Source: Trichobilharzia regenti (lineage: Eukaryota; Platyhelminthes; Trematoda; Strigeidida; Schistosomatidae). Taken from it: DNA of 64,000 nt. This document shows positions 1-11,095 of the stretch, one piece after another (within the stretch, counting starts at the first letter, position 1; each line of letters begins with the position of its first letter). The DNA lies in contig OX235263.1 in NCBI GenBank assembly GCA_944472135.2, positions 88,754,721 to 88,818,720 on the forward strand, in the 5' to 3' direction. The translations under genes were made by a program, and so were the position numbers. Below the pieces are notes generated by a model, which was given only the letters and a program-made list of their open reading frames with translations, was not told the DNA's origin and did no database searches.

Positions 1-770
1 ATATACACATTTTCACAGTATCGTTCCTCTCAAGTATAAAAGAAATTTAGTAAAGATCGACCCTCAGCCACTGAGTTAGAGCTATATGCTCAGAAGAACC
101 AACTGAAGATTAATTGGGCCTTGTATATGATACCTTGATTGAAAATAGCTATCCTGACAAATTTATCAAGAAGCACATGACAAAGAAAGCGGAAAAGGAC
201 TACTCATTATCTGTAAACAAGAAGCCACTTTATATACGACTACAATTCAAGGCCTGTGATATACCTAAAGAAAAATAATTGCGGAGAAATTGAGAAAATC
301 AGATCAAAGAACTTGTAATGCTGGCACACTACACGTCTTATTCTCTACACAATCGATGGTGATTCCTCGACTGAACGATAAAGTACCTAGACCAGCTAGC
401 CACTTCTGATTGTATCTACCAATTCAACTACGCCTGTGGAGCAAGTTATATTGGCCGTTGCTGTAGAAACTTGATTTTTCGTGCTCTCTCGGGAACATCT
501 CCCAGTAGGGTTAAGTAAAAGGTGTAGTGAAAACCATCAACAGTTCGATATTAGATCATCTGGTCCAAATCGGCCGTCCACAAAGCCAGTCAGTGGGGAA
601 GAATCCTTCTTGATAATCTACCGGGTGCCAAATAAATTGCCAAAAACATCGAAGTACCGCATGCTACAAACAGTAGAGGCTATGGTAATTCGCTTGAAAG
701 AACCAGTGCTTTGTGTGCAAAAGTAGCAAGGCCAGCCAGCCACTACTACTTCCCTGGCCAGCCTTCAGTA
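1..770 (+). mobile_element. Penelope-like element fragment (RT tail plus GIY-YIG endonuclease)
   Basis: Decayed PLE in several frames. Near the start a reading resembles the RT C-terminal segment (FHSIVPLKYKRNLVK), which the PLE copies at 23.4-29.4 kb and 41.5 kb have as FxSFVPLKxKRNLIK. Further on, around 410-480, CGASYIGRC is the GIY-YIG core of the PLE endonuclease, and the last part (LCVQK near 710) matches the PDLCVQK endonuclease tail of the copies at 4.6 and 50 kb. Frameshifts and stops make it non-coding. It is cut by the window edge. Confidence 0.7.
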
Positions 771-1330
771 GAGACTACAAATTCATAAATTTCTATTATT
801 ATCTTTCCTAATTTTTCTGATATTCAGTTTATTTTTATGTTGATGCTATTGAACTGTAATCTATCGATATTACTGATTTGATGTTATTTAAACAGCAACA
901 CTAATGTTGTTCATAACACTGTGGTGAGAGCTGGCTGCTAGCCAAAATTGGTAGACAGTAATTAATTTACGTCAAAGTTTATGTCCCAAATATTGGTTAG
1001 TGAAAACAAGAACAAAGACTGACTCAACAATCAATCACAGCAGACTTTGCGTAGGCAGATATAATTCGCAGATTGATGATCTGGCGTTCACAAAACAGCC
1101 ACAAAGAGATGAAAGATAAAATTTTAAGTGGGAAACAATCAATTAGAAGACTGTGTTTGTCTGCTAACAATAATCTTTAATAACGTACCTGAAAATCTAC
1201 AAATATATGTTGATTTCCTTAATAAACGATCTGTTGCCTGGCCCTTGTCTTCTGTTGTTACAACACTGCACGCTAATGAAGAAGTAGTCGGAGATGAAAT
1301 TCTTTTCAAAGAATATTTGTAAAATGTGTT
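771..1330. other. Unassigned AT-rich interval with a 55-bp repeat
   Basis: No recognised gene. A 64-codon open frame at 1128-1322 has non-low-complexity sequence but matches no family I recognise. Within it, 1208-1262 is identical over 55 bases to 19207-19261. Confidence 0.4.
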
Positions 1331-1336
1331 ACCTCA

Positions 1337-2217
1337 TTATTATTATTATTGTTCCCTTGGTTTCCTAGTGGAACATAGGGCTCCAACTGCACGTCTCCAC
1401 TTGCTACTGTCTTCTGCTGCACTTTTCACCCCAATCTATGTTAGTCCATACGGTTTCAACTCCTCTTCACATGATATCCTCCATGTCACCCTTGCACTGA
1501 CGTCCCACTCGCCACCGGGTTCCACTCGAGCAATGGCCTGACGCGCACGAGATGTCACCCGGGGCCTCCTCAGCCACGAGTGTCCAATCAATCTCCACTT
1601 TCTCCCGCATATTTGTTGGTTGAGCGATTGGTTCTTGTTTCGTTTGTTTGTTCCCATAGTTTCTTGTTGGTGATTGTTTCCGGCCCGGACATCTGATCTT
1701 CAGTATAGATCCAGCGAAGACAGTTGTTGTTGATAAAGGTGTGCAACAGACTGTTGGAAATATTCTTTGTGACCCACTCACCAAGTTTCTCATCCGTATA
1801 GAAGACTGACTGACTTGACGTTGTTTTTATTGAAAACCCGACCGAATTTAGTTGTTGATGCTGAGTTGAGTGACGAAGATTTCCAGATTGGTTTCAGGTT
1901 GGTTGATGAATCTGTGTGTTTCTCGCCCCCCCCCACCCGAGTCTCGCTCGATTTGACATCCTCGTCCATCCCTGCTTCTGTAGTTGAGAGACAATGCTCC
2001 CTAGATGACAAGTGAATGGAGTGAAGTAACCGCTTTCAAATCCCTCCCGTTGATGGTGATTGTCGCTGGATGTTGCTGTTGTTTTTGTTGTTGGTTGGTT
2101 GGTTATTTTCACAACCTCCGTCTTTTCTATGTTCACCTGGAGTCCCGTCTTCGCTGGTTGCTTCTTCGACCAGTTTGTCGGTCGGTTTTCGCTTGTAAGT
2201 CTTCGATTTTGTGTTTA
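1337..2217 (-). mobile_element. RTE-clade LINE, 5'-truncated 3' fragment
   Basis: Read on the minus strand this is the C-terminal end of the RTE polyprotein and its 3' tail, with the terminal motif gccctatgttccac-taggaac followed by an (AAT)n tract. It is a close inverted copy of 13678-14571. A short direct repeat, acctca (1331-1336 and 2218-2223), flanks it and may be the target-site duplication. Several frameshifts; no function expected. Confidence 0.75.
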
Positions 2218-2408
2218 ACCTCAGTACCAAAAATAATCTGTGGAATTAGTTAAATACCAAATACACAGAACAAATAATCGCACATTTACACACACACACA
2301 TACAAAAACAGACACAGAGAATACACTTCTACATGTATAAATAAGTATTCACAATAACACATGATACTATTCCTGTTCTCTTTTCGATGTCCCGTCAGGG
2401 TTGATGCT

Positions 2409-2592
2409 TTGGGTGCATCGGTGGCACAGTTGTTATGACTCTCGTGGGTCAATCCTCTGCCGACGCACATCTCATATCAATAGTTGACGCTGAATAATTT
2501 GGCCTACCGACATCACATGCTAAAAATTCCATACTTGTACCAAATAATACTACTGTGTGGAATCAAGGTATAGTAATCACAAATATTAGAAA
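2409..2592 (+). mobile_element. SINE-C (tRNA-headed SINE)
   Basis: A degenerate tRNA-like head (gcatcggtggcacagttgtt for box A, a weakened box B) is followed by a body with the family hallmark 'aaaattccatacttgtacc' and a 'gtgtggaatcaag' end. Same family as 21042-21232, 22020-22215 (minus), 32718-32890 and 53335-53510 (minus). Confidence 0.7.
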
Positions 2593-3670
2593 AAAAATCG
2601 ACACCTGATCATCCTCGCCTCTACCAGTAATGATGCGTAGTAGAATAACTCACACTGTGTGTGTGTGAACTGAAAATTTTACAGACTACTCTAATTAATG
2701 CTCCTCATCTATTTATGTGATAGTTACCGAAGTAATGAGTTCAGTTGAAAAAAAAGAGAATAATAAGTTATTTTTTTCTCAGAAGATTCCTTAAACAGAA
2801 ATTATTTAGGCATGTGCATGTGCTGTAGAGTTGTGAGTTTGTGTAGAACTTCACACACACAAACACACGCTTACACACACAGTTATGTATACATACATGG
2901 ATATTCATTCACCAGTAGTCTGTATGTGTGTGTGTGTGTGAATACATCCACTCTTGTTTAATAATGGTATATATACCTGCTGACGTATTAATGCATAAAC
3001 ACACTCACACTCACGCACAGACGCACGCACAACACTCTTATATATATGTATGTTGTAATGATTGAATAAGTATGCGTGGAATGCAGTATGGTGGTGATGT
3101 TGTTGATGCATATGATTCATTTCAATGGTATGTGGCATTTGGGAACTATACATATCTTAAGTCTCGTGTGTGTGTATATGTGTGTGTGCGCGTGAGTGTG
3201 TGCATGTGTTGTGTGTGTGTGTGTGTGTGTGTGCGTAGGGTTCTCTCCATTGTGTCATTTAATCCACTTGTAAAAATCAGGTAACCTGATGATGATGTTC
3301 ATCATTATGATGATGACGCGAGTTTACATTCTTTACTAACTACTAAAACATACTTCACATTCTTCAGGTAAATTTTCTTCATCTAATAATAATGACAGTA
3401 ATAATAATCACAATAATAATAGTAAATAGTTGGTTTATTTTTTAAAATTGTAACAAGTAACGAAAGCATATTTTTGATACAATTAAGATAGGATTGTGTT
3501 TTTAAGAAAGAATTTTATTCAATAAATATGTGCACTATGGTTTTTTTTTGTGTTGGTTGTTGTAGTTGTTTGTGTTTAACCAAAACCATGAATTCTGTGT
3601 TTTAACAAAATTAATTTTTACAAATTGCTCATTGACGAATTAATTAATTAATTCCATATTAGTGAGAGGA
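2593..3670. repeat. Non-coding interval with CA/GT microsatellites
   Basis: No gene seen. It holds short CA tracts near 2855-2880, a GT tract near 2925-2940, a CA/GC-rich stretch near 3000-3030 and a long imperfect GT array at about 3165-3236. The open frames here are translations of these repeats. Confidence 0.8.
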
Positions 3671-3890
3671 TTTCATCATGAGCTGACATCAGTGCAAGAG
3701 AGAGAGAGAGAGAGCCAGCACAGGGAGTACTGCTAGACAGCTAGCTAGCTGTTTCGTCAGCCTACTGTGGGACTCTTCAGCAGTACGTGCCTACACATTG
3801 TGGGAAGTGGCACTAAGGTGAGTTAGTTCGTGGACCCGACTGATCCAATGGTTAGTTCATGAATTCTAAACTTCTGACAATTCACACACA
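3671..3890 (-). mobile_element. HHR-SINE copy, degenerate
   Basis: Minus-strand copy of the second hammerhead SINE family: the 'catgagctgacat' end, an (AG)n expansion at about 3700-3716, then the hammerhead region. The core reads CTGAAGA between GTACTG and GTCCC, but stems II and III are expanded with AGCT repeats, so cleavage is doubtful. Confidence 0.65.
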
Positions 3891-4085
3891 CACACAGACA
3901 CAACATAGCACAACCATTTAGCAATGTCTTCTTTCATGAGTTACTGCCTCACTTTCATTCAACTTGCTACTACTGAAGCCTACTCATCACTAGAACCCCA
4001 GGTTAACTACCTACATGAATAGGGCCAGTCACTAGTGAGCATCAGATCAATTAATCTTCAAATATTGGTTCTTTTAAGGATTTTG

Positions 4086-4259
4086 TTTCATTGGCTGTTC
4101 CTGTCATCCTAGTTTGTGACTCATCAGCAGTACCAACCCACTAGGGTTCGAAAGCTGGACCTTCCGGTTACAAGGCAAGCTCTTATATCACTCAGCCATT
4201 GGGAAACGATCCAATTGCCAGTGCATGAATTCCATCTTCTGTCAATTCTACAATAATTT
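4086..4259 (-). mobile_element. HHR-SINE copy, interrupted by a PLE
   Basis: Minus-strand HHR-SINE with a recognisable hammerhead core (GTACTG then CTGATGA) but altered stem II, a tRNA-like box B (gggttcgaaag) and a degenerate box A. Its distal end, near 'tgaattccatcttctgtcaatt', is the insertion target of the PLE at 4260-4975. Confidence 0.65.
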
Positions 4260-4975
4260 CATACATTTATTCCCCTTAATGAATTTGAACAAAGCAAGAA
4301 CTATAGTTTTAGCAGAATAAAATGGTACCATCTTTTATTTCGTTGCCTTCTCGTCAGCTGCTTACATGGCAAAGACATTATCTGCGGGAGCAGTTACATT
4401 GGAAGGACAGAAAGAAGGGCGTATCTACGATTTTCTGAACATGTACCAAAAAGCTTATGTCTAAAGGGAACAAATGCTTTAAACAGTGCCGTCACCAGGC
4501 ATCTCCTCGACACGGGTCATGAGGTGGACGTTGAAAAGTCGTTCAAAATTATCGATAAGCAAAATAGCTCAATTCTCCTTAAGTTTGCTGAAGCCTTTTC
4601 CATCAAGCGCATGAAACCTGATTTATGCGTCCAGAAAGAAGCGATTATCAGCCTTTCTTTGCCCTGGTAACTGGATAATTTCACCTCTCTTTCCTCCGAA
4701 TGTGAAATGCTAAAAGTTTCCATTGTGTTTGATTATTATTGTTCGGAATAGTGGTTAATATTGCATATTTATATATGTATATATTTTTAGTGTATGAGTA
4801 TATTGATCGATTGATTTTTGCTTAAAATTAACTCTGTATGGGCAAGTATGTTAAAATTGTTGTTGTAGATATATTTATTAATGTCTTTGCCATGTAAGCA
4901 GCTGACGAGAAGGCAACGAAATAAAAGATGGGACCATTTTATTCTGCTAAAACTGTAGTTCTTGCTTTGTTCAAA
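4260..4975 (+). mobile_element. PLE-1, 5'-truncated, with 97-bp inverted ends
   Basis: A 716-bp insertion flanked by an exact 12-bp direct repeat, CTACAATAATTT (4248-4259 and 4976-4987). It starts with 24 bp, then a 97-bp arm (4284-4380), a GIY-YIG segment, a 3' untranslated stretch, and the inverse of the arm (4879-4975; two mismatches). The inner part aligns with the endonuclease end of the PLE at 49.7-51.4 kb, so the left arm is an inverted copy of the element's own 3' end at the truncation point. Confidence 0.85.
4375..4671 (+). pseudogene. PLE GIY-YIG endonuclease fragment
   Basis: About 95 codons open in one frame, beginning at ICGSSYIGRTERR, the GIY-YIG core with the catalytic Tyr and Arg region. 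YLRFSEHVPKS, NALNSAVTRHLLDTGH and the C-terminal PDLCVQKEA...SLPW follow. In PLEs this domain sits behind the reverse transcriptase and nicks target DNA. The RT is absent here and there is no start codon, so it is a dead fragment. Confidence 0.8.
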
Positions 4976-4987
4976 CTACAATAATTT

Positions 4988-5625
4988 GTTTATTATAATA
5001 TATATCACATAGTGGAGAGACAGTATTATTATTTACTGGATGGGAAAGTTGTGAACACGATTCAGTATTGTTTACAATCATTTCATCAATTATAATCACA
5101 CAACTTCCAAAATTCAATTTTATAGTTTCCTTTATTCCCTACCATTTGTCGTCGTAGGGGTAGTAGTAGAATTTACCAGATGTCCGCGTCGACATGTCTT
5201 CAATCATTCCCACTACACGTATTGTATTCACTTGATTCGATGAATAAAGCTTCAGTTGTCAATCTCTCCCTCCACCCTGTGACATTAGATTTCAAAACTG
5301 TCATCTTATACCATCCATCCTGTTTCTATGGTTGTGTGTAATTGCATGTGTTCTAGTGCTATGGCTGAATTACTCTCCAAATTTCTTATCTTATCAATGG
5401 GTTCAACTAATTTAGATAGGCTTTCATGCTCCGAGAGTCTCACTGACTGACTGACTGACTGGCTGACTGACTGACTGACTGACTGACTGACTGAACCCGT
5501 TCTACTACTTTCACCTATGTATATTTGACTTGACAGTCAGCTTAGGCAGGGTATTCGATAAACTAAATTATTTTGCTTCATTGGCTCCACAAGATTGATC
5601 GCTTAACCAACAAAGCTTGTTTCTG
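4988..5625 (-). mobile_element. PLE-2 3' fragment
   Basis: The minus strand matches the endonuclease-side end of the PLE-2 family (compare 59200-60450): a 'caaagcttgtttctgatt' region near 5610, the decayed GIY-YIG part and the 3' end near 5000. It contains a (CTGA)n microsatellite at about 5445-5495 that expanded inside the element. Confidence 0.65.
5445..5495. repeat. (CTGA)n microsatellite
   Basis: About twelve tetranucleotide units with one variant unit (ctgg), inside the PLE-2 fragment. Confidence 0.9.
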
Positions 5626-5684
5626 ATTGAGGTTGTGGGTTCGAATGACAATCACTTTTATCTCTACCATTAAACTAAACTGTT

Positions 5685-5815
5685 TAAACTCACCTAGAAA
5701 CGGCTTCATTCGGCGCATAAGATCCACTGTGGATTTCTTAACCTTAATCATAACGGTGTGTATTGATTCCTTAATTTCCTCACAGGTTCCCGTTTGTATG
5801 TGAGTCCACAGCTGA
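5685..5815 (-). mobile_element. PLE-2 N-terminal-region fragment
   Basis: Matches 21233-21345, the conserved region before the RT of PLE-2 (ctcacctagaaacggcttcat, then the segment encoding the 'DTVMNQVKKSTADLI'-like stretch). Separate in sequence order from the 3' fragment beside it. Confidence 0.6.
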
Positions 5816-6559
5816 TGACAGTGGCTCCCAAACGAGTAAAACGTTTGTCTGGTGTTTAGAACACCTCAGTCTGGTTGGCTAGCAAGCACTACTACTTGAT
5901 TTCAGTAGTATAAAACTACTCATCCCAATCAAAAAGTAGTATGTAGTTTTATACCAAAGTCCATAGTTTTTTAGTATAACAGTAAATCTGAACGTTATAC
6001 TTATTGTTCATTCCTTGTGTAGCAAGTGGGACAATATCTAGTGCTTATCAGAGCATCTCCGTTCTAATTGATTAATTGATGTCACCTTCAACTGGTTCAA
6101 CAACTGCTAACAACCTTCATTTCGCCTTAATCATACGATCTATTCTAAGCTACTTTCGTCCACCGCGCTTTTCGACTACTGCGTTACATTTTCCTTATAA
6201 ATAAAAACTCTAATTTCTGTAAAAATTTATGCCAAGAGGTTGTGGAAACTATCACAATTATTTACCTTTCGAACACTGAATCCAAGAATACAATCTTATT
6301 GACAGATAATACATATAACTAACTATTTGGATTTGTGGAATTTTTAAACATAAACACATCTATAATTGTATATATTGTTGGATTTACATGTTCAAGTTGC
6401 TCCAAGTCAGTGAGTTTATGGTTGAGATATCATTTTAGTTAACTGTGCTGAACTATATTGCATGTTGTTGTATTGTATAGTTGTTGTCGCTTTTTGCCCT
6501 TTTTTCTGTGAACTGTTTCCTTTGTTGGTGTTGTTCTCATTGTTTGTCCGTTATTTTCC
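5816..6559. other. Interval without recognised gene
   Basis: AT-rich; a short inverted repeat around 5905-5955 (agtagtataaaactac and its complement). The part just before 6560 may be upstream flank or further 5' UTR of the RTE. Confidence 0.4.
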
Positions 6560-9500
6560 GATTTTGAGGGGAGCAACCCAAAAAGTCGCTTCTCTCTAAA
6601 CTTTATCTTAATGTAATCATTCCTTTCTCAGGCGTGAGGCTAGCAACCCCACCCTGTAAACAAAATTGCTACAGAACCTTCAGCAGAATGAACCTCTTTG
6701 CACCAAAAGAAAAAGTCTGTGTGGGAACATGGAACGTCCGAACTATGTACGAGACTGGGAAAGCTGCCCAGATCGCCAACGAGATGAAAAGATACGGAAT
6801 ACAAGTGCTGGGAATATGTGAAAGCAGATGGAATGGGAGTGGACTCACCAAATTGTCAACAGGTGAGTCAGTGATCTACTCCGGTCACCCAGAAGATAAC
6901 CACACGCACACCGAGGGCGTGGCTATCATGATGTCACCAACGGCAACGAAAGCCCTGATACAATGGGAGGCGATTTCGTCCAGGATAATGACCGCCAGGT
7001 TCAACTCCAAAGGAAGGAAAGTGTCAATCATACAATGTTATGCACCCACAAACAACGCAGACCTCGAGAAGAAAGAAGAATTCTACAGGCAACTACAGGC
7101 AACAATGGACAATACTCCAGCTGGCGACATGAAAATACTAATGGGAGACATGAACGCCAAACTGGGACCAGACAATACAGGAAGGGAACTCATCATGGGT
7201 AGAGAAGCTCTAGGAGAAATGAATGAAAACGGAGAACTCTTCGCCGACTTCTGCGCCTTCAACGAACTGGTGATTGGTGGCAGTGTATACAAGCACAAAG
7301 ATATCCACAAGGCTACATGGGTGTCACCAGACGGGCAAACCAAAAACCAAATCGACTTCATCTCAATCTCAAGGAAGTGGAGGCGCAGCCTACTGGACAC
7401 AAAAGCAAGAAGAGGAGCAGACGTTGGCTCAGACCACTATCTCGTACAAGGGACAATCCAAATCAAATTAAAAGCTTTCAGGGAATCAGGAGCTGCAGAT
7501 AGACCACAAGCCAAGTTCAACACTCAAAAGCTGAAGGACCAGGCTACAAAGGACATCTTCATTGCAAGCATAAAGGACAAAGCCGAGACACAAATCAACA
7601 CCAGCGAAAAGGTCAGCGTCGAAAAGCACTGGAACAACTTGAAAACGGTGTGGAGCCAAACCTGCATAGAAATTCTAGGCAGAAAAAAGAGACAGGACAA
7701 ACAGTGGCTCACTACGGACACTTGGAAACTAATAGAAGAGAGAAGGACAGTGAAGCAAAAGATTATCCAGTGCACTGACGAGCAACAAAAACAGGAGCTG
7801 AATGCAAGCTACAATACACTGAACAAAAGAGTGAAGAAAAGTGCCAGGGAAGACAAAAGAAAATATTATGAAACCATGGCAAACGAAGCAGAACAAGCTG
7901 CAGGCAAAGGAGACCTCGCCACACTCTACCAAACAACTAGGAACCTTTCGGGCAAACGTTCGACACAGATTAAGCCAATAAAGGACGACAATGGAAAGTC
8001 AATCACCAAAGAGGTGGAACAGAGAAAGCACTGGGTTGAACACTTCAAAAGACTTCTAAATCGTCCGCCACCTACAACACGCCCAGCAATACCAACAACG
8101 GAAGCAGAACTACCAGTGAACATTGACCCCCCGACGAAACCAGAAGTCCTGAATGCAATCAAGATACTGAAAGCTGGAAAAGCAGCAGGACCAGATGGAA
8201 TCCCAGCAGAAGCATTGAAAATGGACCCAGAGACAACAGCGGACTTGATGACGCCATTACTGGAGAAGGTGTGGAAAGAGGGCAAAGTACCCGAGGATTG
8301 GAAGAAAAGATAATTATACAAACTACCAAAGAAAGAAGACTTAAGTCAATGCAAAAACTAGCACGGAATTATGCCCGTGTCCATCCCAAACAAAATACTA
8401 AGCCGCATCATCCTGGAGAGAATCAAACATGCCCTGGACGAAAAACTTCGACCGGAACAAGCTGGATTCAGAAGAAACAAATCATGTATTGATCAAATCG
8501 CCACACCACGGATCATCACTGAACAAAGCTTGGAATGGCAGTCAGCTCTGTATCTCAACTTCATTGACTTTAAAAAGGCCTTCGATAGCGTCGATTGAGA
8601 GGTGATTTGGCAACTAATTCGCTACTATGAGGTCCCAACGACAATTATACACCTCATCCAACAGTTATACGACAATGCTGCATGCCAAGTAATCCACAAC
8701 GGGAAACTTACGGAATCCTTCGAAGTGAGGACGGGAGTGAGACAAGGCTGTCTACTATCACCAATGATCTTCCTGATTGCAATTGATTGGATAATGCGAC
8801 AGACAACGGCAACCAACGAGGGAACAGGCATAAAATGGACTGACACAAAAGACTTGGAGGATCTGGATTTCGCCGATGATATATGTCTGATTTCCCACAA
8901 ACTGGAAGATATGTAAGTGAAAAGCAACAAGTTGGCAGAAGAAGCATCAAAGATAGGACTTCAGGTGAACATAGATAAAACAGAGGTGATGAAGATTCCT
9001 AGCCAATATCAACAACAACAACAGACAACAATCAGCATAAATGGGAGGAACCTGAAAGAAACAACCTCCTTCACCTACCTGGGAAGCATCGTCTCAACTA
9101 CAGGCGGAACTGACGAGGATATCAAAGCCAGAATCGGAAAAGCAAGACAAGCTTTCATTACTCTCAAATCTGTGTGGAGGTCAACAGCAGTCAGCATCAA
9201 AAATAAGATCCGGATTTTCAACTCCAATGTGAAGTCAGTGCTACTATACGGATCAGAGACTTGGCGAGTCATAAAGAGCATCTCAAACAAACTTCAGACC
9301 TTCATTAACAGCTGCCTCTCGCTCAATACTCAAGATCAGATGGCCAGAAAAGATCAGTAACAGGGATCTCTGGGAGCGAACCAACCAGGAACCGATTGTG
9401 AAACAAATAGGCAGGAAGAAATGGAGGTGGATTGGCCATACGCTGAGGAAACCATCAAGTGACATCACTAGACAAGCCTCTCGAGTGGAACCCGAAAGGG

Positions 9501-9672
9501 AGGCGGCGAGTTGGTCGTCCAAGGGTGACTTGGAGGAGGTGATGTGAGGAGGAGATGAAAGCATGTGGACAGACCTGGAGCGGGGTGAAAAAGTTGTCAG
9601 AAAACCGAAGGCAATGGAGGTGCGCAGCTGAAGCCCTATGTTCCTCTAGGAACTAAAGGAATTAATAATAAT
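6560..9672 (+). mobile_element. RTE-clade LINE (SR2-like), near full length
   Basis: Contains a short 5' UTR, one endonuclease-reverse transcriptase ORF (decayed) and the family 3' end, 'gccctatgttcctctaggaac' followed by an (AAT)n-like tail at about 9660. The 5' boundary is not marked by a visible target-site duplication, so it is approximate. It supplies the best local reference for the many RTE fragments in this window. Confidence 0.85.
6634..9640 (+). pseudogene. RTE endonuclease/reverse transcriptase ORF, broken
   Basis: First ATG in the frame is 6688 (the frame is open from 6634). Residues about 20-270 are an apurinic-like endonuclease: GTWNVRTM, ESRWNGSG, GDMNAKLG, NQIDFI and GSDHYLV carry its conserved Asn, Glu, Asp and His. 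The RT follows: AGKAAGPDGIPAEALK, PEQAGFRRNKSC, NFIDFKKAFDSVD, GVRQGCLLSP, and FADDICLIS as the catalytic box, then the thumb and a C-terminal 'WRWIGH' zinc-binding-like region. One frame runs from 6634 to about 9312 but is cut by stops at 8311 (TAA), about 8359 (TAG for Trp), 8596 (TGA for probable Arg) and 8914 (TAA for Gln). Single-base insertions near 9312 and 9477 shift the frame. The first half (559 aa) is still open. Confidence 0.9.
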
Positions 9673-9759
9673 ACTCTACTTGCCTCTTTAAATTTTCGCC
9701 ACCTCCATGTGTATTTATCGGTTTACTTACTTATAACTGTGGAACATTGCATATGATCT

Positions 9760-10045
9760 TTAGGGGATATCAAGTCCTCAAACGTATTCTGAAATACTGT
9801 CCAGATTGGCTAGCTAGCCAGAGGAGAAATGAGGAATACTAACAGCTCCATCCTAGAACAGCTTATCAACTAAAGATATCGAGCACCCCTATCTGCATGA
9901 ATGCTTCACAATGCTACACGGAGTCCCTCAATATCGTACGAAAGCACACCATCTGCTCATAGCTGAATTATTGGCTATCTGGGATCGGAAACCGGATCTC
10001 TGCATTCAAAAGCACCACACGTATATTCACTTGCCCTACCGTGGC
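9760..10045 (+). mobile_element. PLE endonuclease C-terminal remnant
   Basis: The frame near 9955-10040 reads ELLAIWDRKPDLCIQKHH, matching the 'EALAIRK.KPDLCVQK' tail of the GIY-YIG domains at 45.6 kb and 50.0 kb. The upstream part is too diverged to assign. Confidence 0.5.
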
Positions 10046-10289
10046 CAGAGTAATGTCATCACTATAATTTTGCTTCCTTTCATTATGTAAGTTTACTATT
10101 ATCATTAGTATTCTCATGATCCATAGCTTATTATCACTCTAATACTGTTTATCAATAACATTGTGTTTTCATACAGATCTTGTAAAAACACTTCATCGTC
10201 TTTCCACTTGTTCTTAGCTACTCTTCCAACACAACTATACTGATTAGTGATTATCTCACACTTACTAGGTCATACCACCTTCTGCTGGT

Positions 10290-10495
10290 TGTACCTCCAG
10301 ACGATGAGTCCCACACAGGACGAAATGTGCATCCTGTATTCCACTGCTAGTCACCACCCACAAATAAAAACTAATAATTGCATGCCCAGACATCGTCGAA
10401 GCATCTGCACAAGAAGCCGGCAGACATGTCAGTCTGAGACCAAACACTTCGGTCGAGCCAATCGATGGGAAAATCTAAAATTCAGTTGAATAATT
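10290..10495 (+). mobile_element. Sm-alpha SINE, hammerhead plus 3' part
   Basis: Contains the hammerhead region (gatgagtcccacacaggacgaaat, with 'atcctgtattccactgctag' after the cleavage site) and the Sm-alpha 3' body with 'ggaaaatctaaaattcagttgaataatt'. The core is degenerate (ACGATGA for CUGANGA). It is followed head to tail by 10496-10735, a partial tandem dimer about 340 bp apart, as is usual for this satellite-like family. Confidence 0.75.
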
Positions 10496-10735
10496 AATAA
10501 GACCCATTGCATAAGAATGAGGTGGTTCTCGTGGCCCAAGTAGTCTGGTGGATAACACTTTAGCTGGCGTTTTAAACTATGGGTACTGGGTTCGAGCCTC
10601 GGTGGGAACACCATCACTGGCTCACTGGGGAAGGCAAGTATATTCAACTGTTGGATGATTCCCTAATAGGACGAAATGCTCGTTATCCTAGATTCCGTTG
10701 CTAGTCACCAACCAGTAATTAACTCCATATTAATT
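10496..10735 (+). mobile_element. Sm-alpha SINE, tRNA head plus hammerhead
   Basis: tRNA-like head: box A 'gtggcccaagtagtctggtgg', box B 'gggttcgagcc'. The hammerhead region at about 10632-10690 has 'taataggacgaaat' intact, but stem I and the CUGANGA core are altered, so probably inactive. Confidence 0.8.
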
Positions 10736-11095
10736 TCCATATTGTTTACTACTTATCTGATCTTTAATATTGAACTAGGATGTCAGCTGTTATGAAAGTC
10801 TGCTTTTGACGATATATGCATCATTTCTCTAAGTCATATATATATATATATTATTAAATAGTACTTACTGGAGAAATTAGACTTTATTCACCAAAATGTA
10901 GCAAGGGATAAATGCTTTCGAACGCACCAATCGCAATAAAAAGGCGGTTTTACGTAATGAATACATACATTTATAAAAATAATGCATAAAAAGACACAGA
11001 ACTGTTAAAAAGGATACGATCCTCAGAAGTGTGACAGAAAGTACCGCACAGTTTGGCACTACAGTGTCAATTATCATTAATATTATTATTATAAT
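10736..11095. other. Interval without recognised gene
   Basis: AT-rich, with a short (TA)n near 10838. Nothing assigned. Confidence 0.4.

Noticed and set aside
2905..3284. Cys/Val- and His-rich small proteins
   Set aside because: Translations of CA/GT microsatellites.
7083..7400. Antisense open frames within the RTE
   Set aside because: Shadow frames of a well-identified endonuclease ORF on the plus strand.
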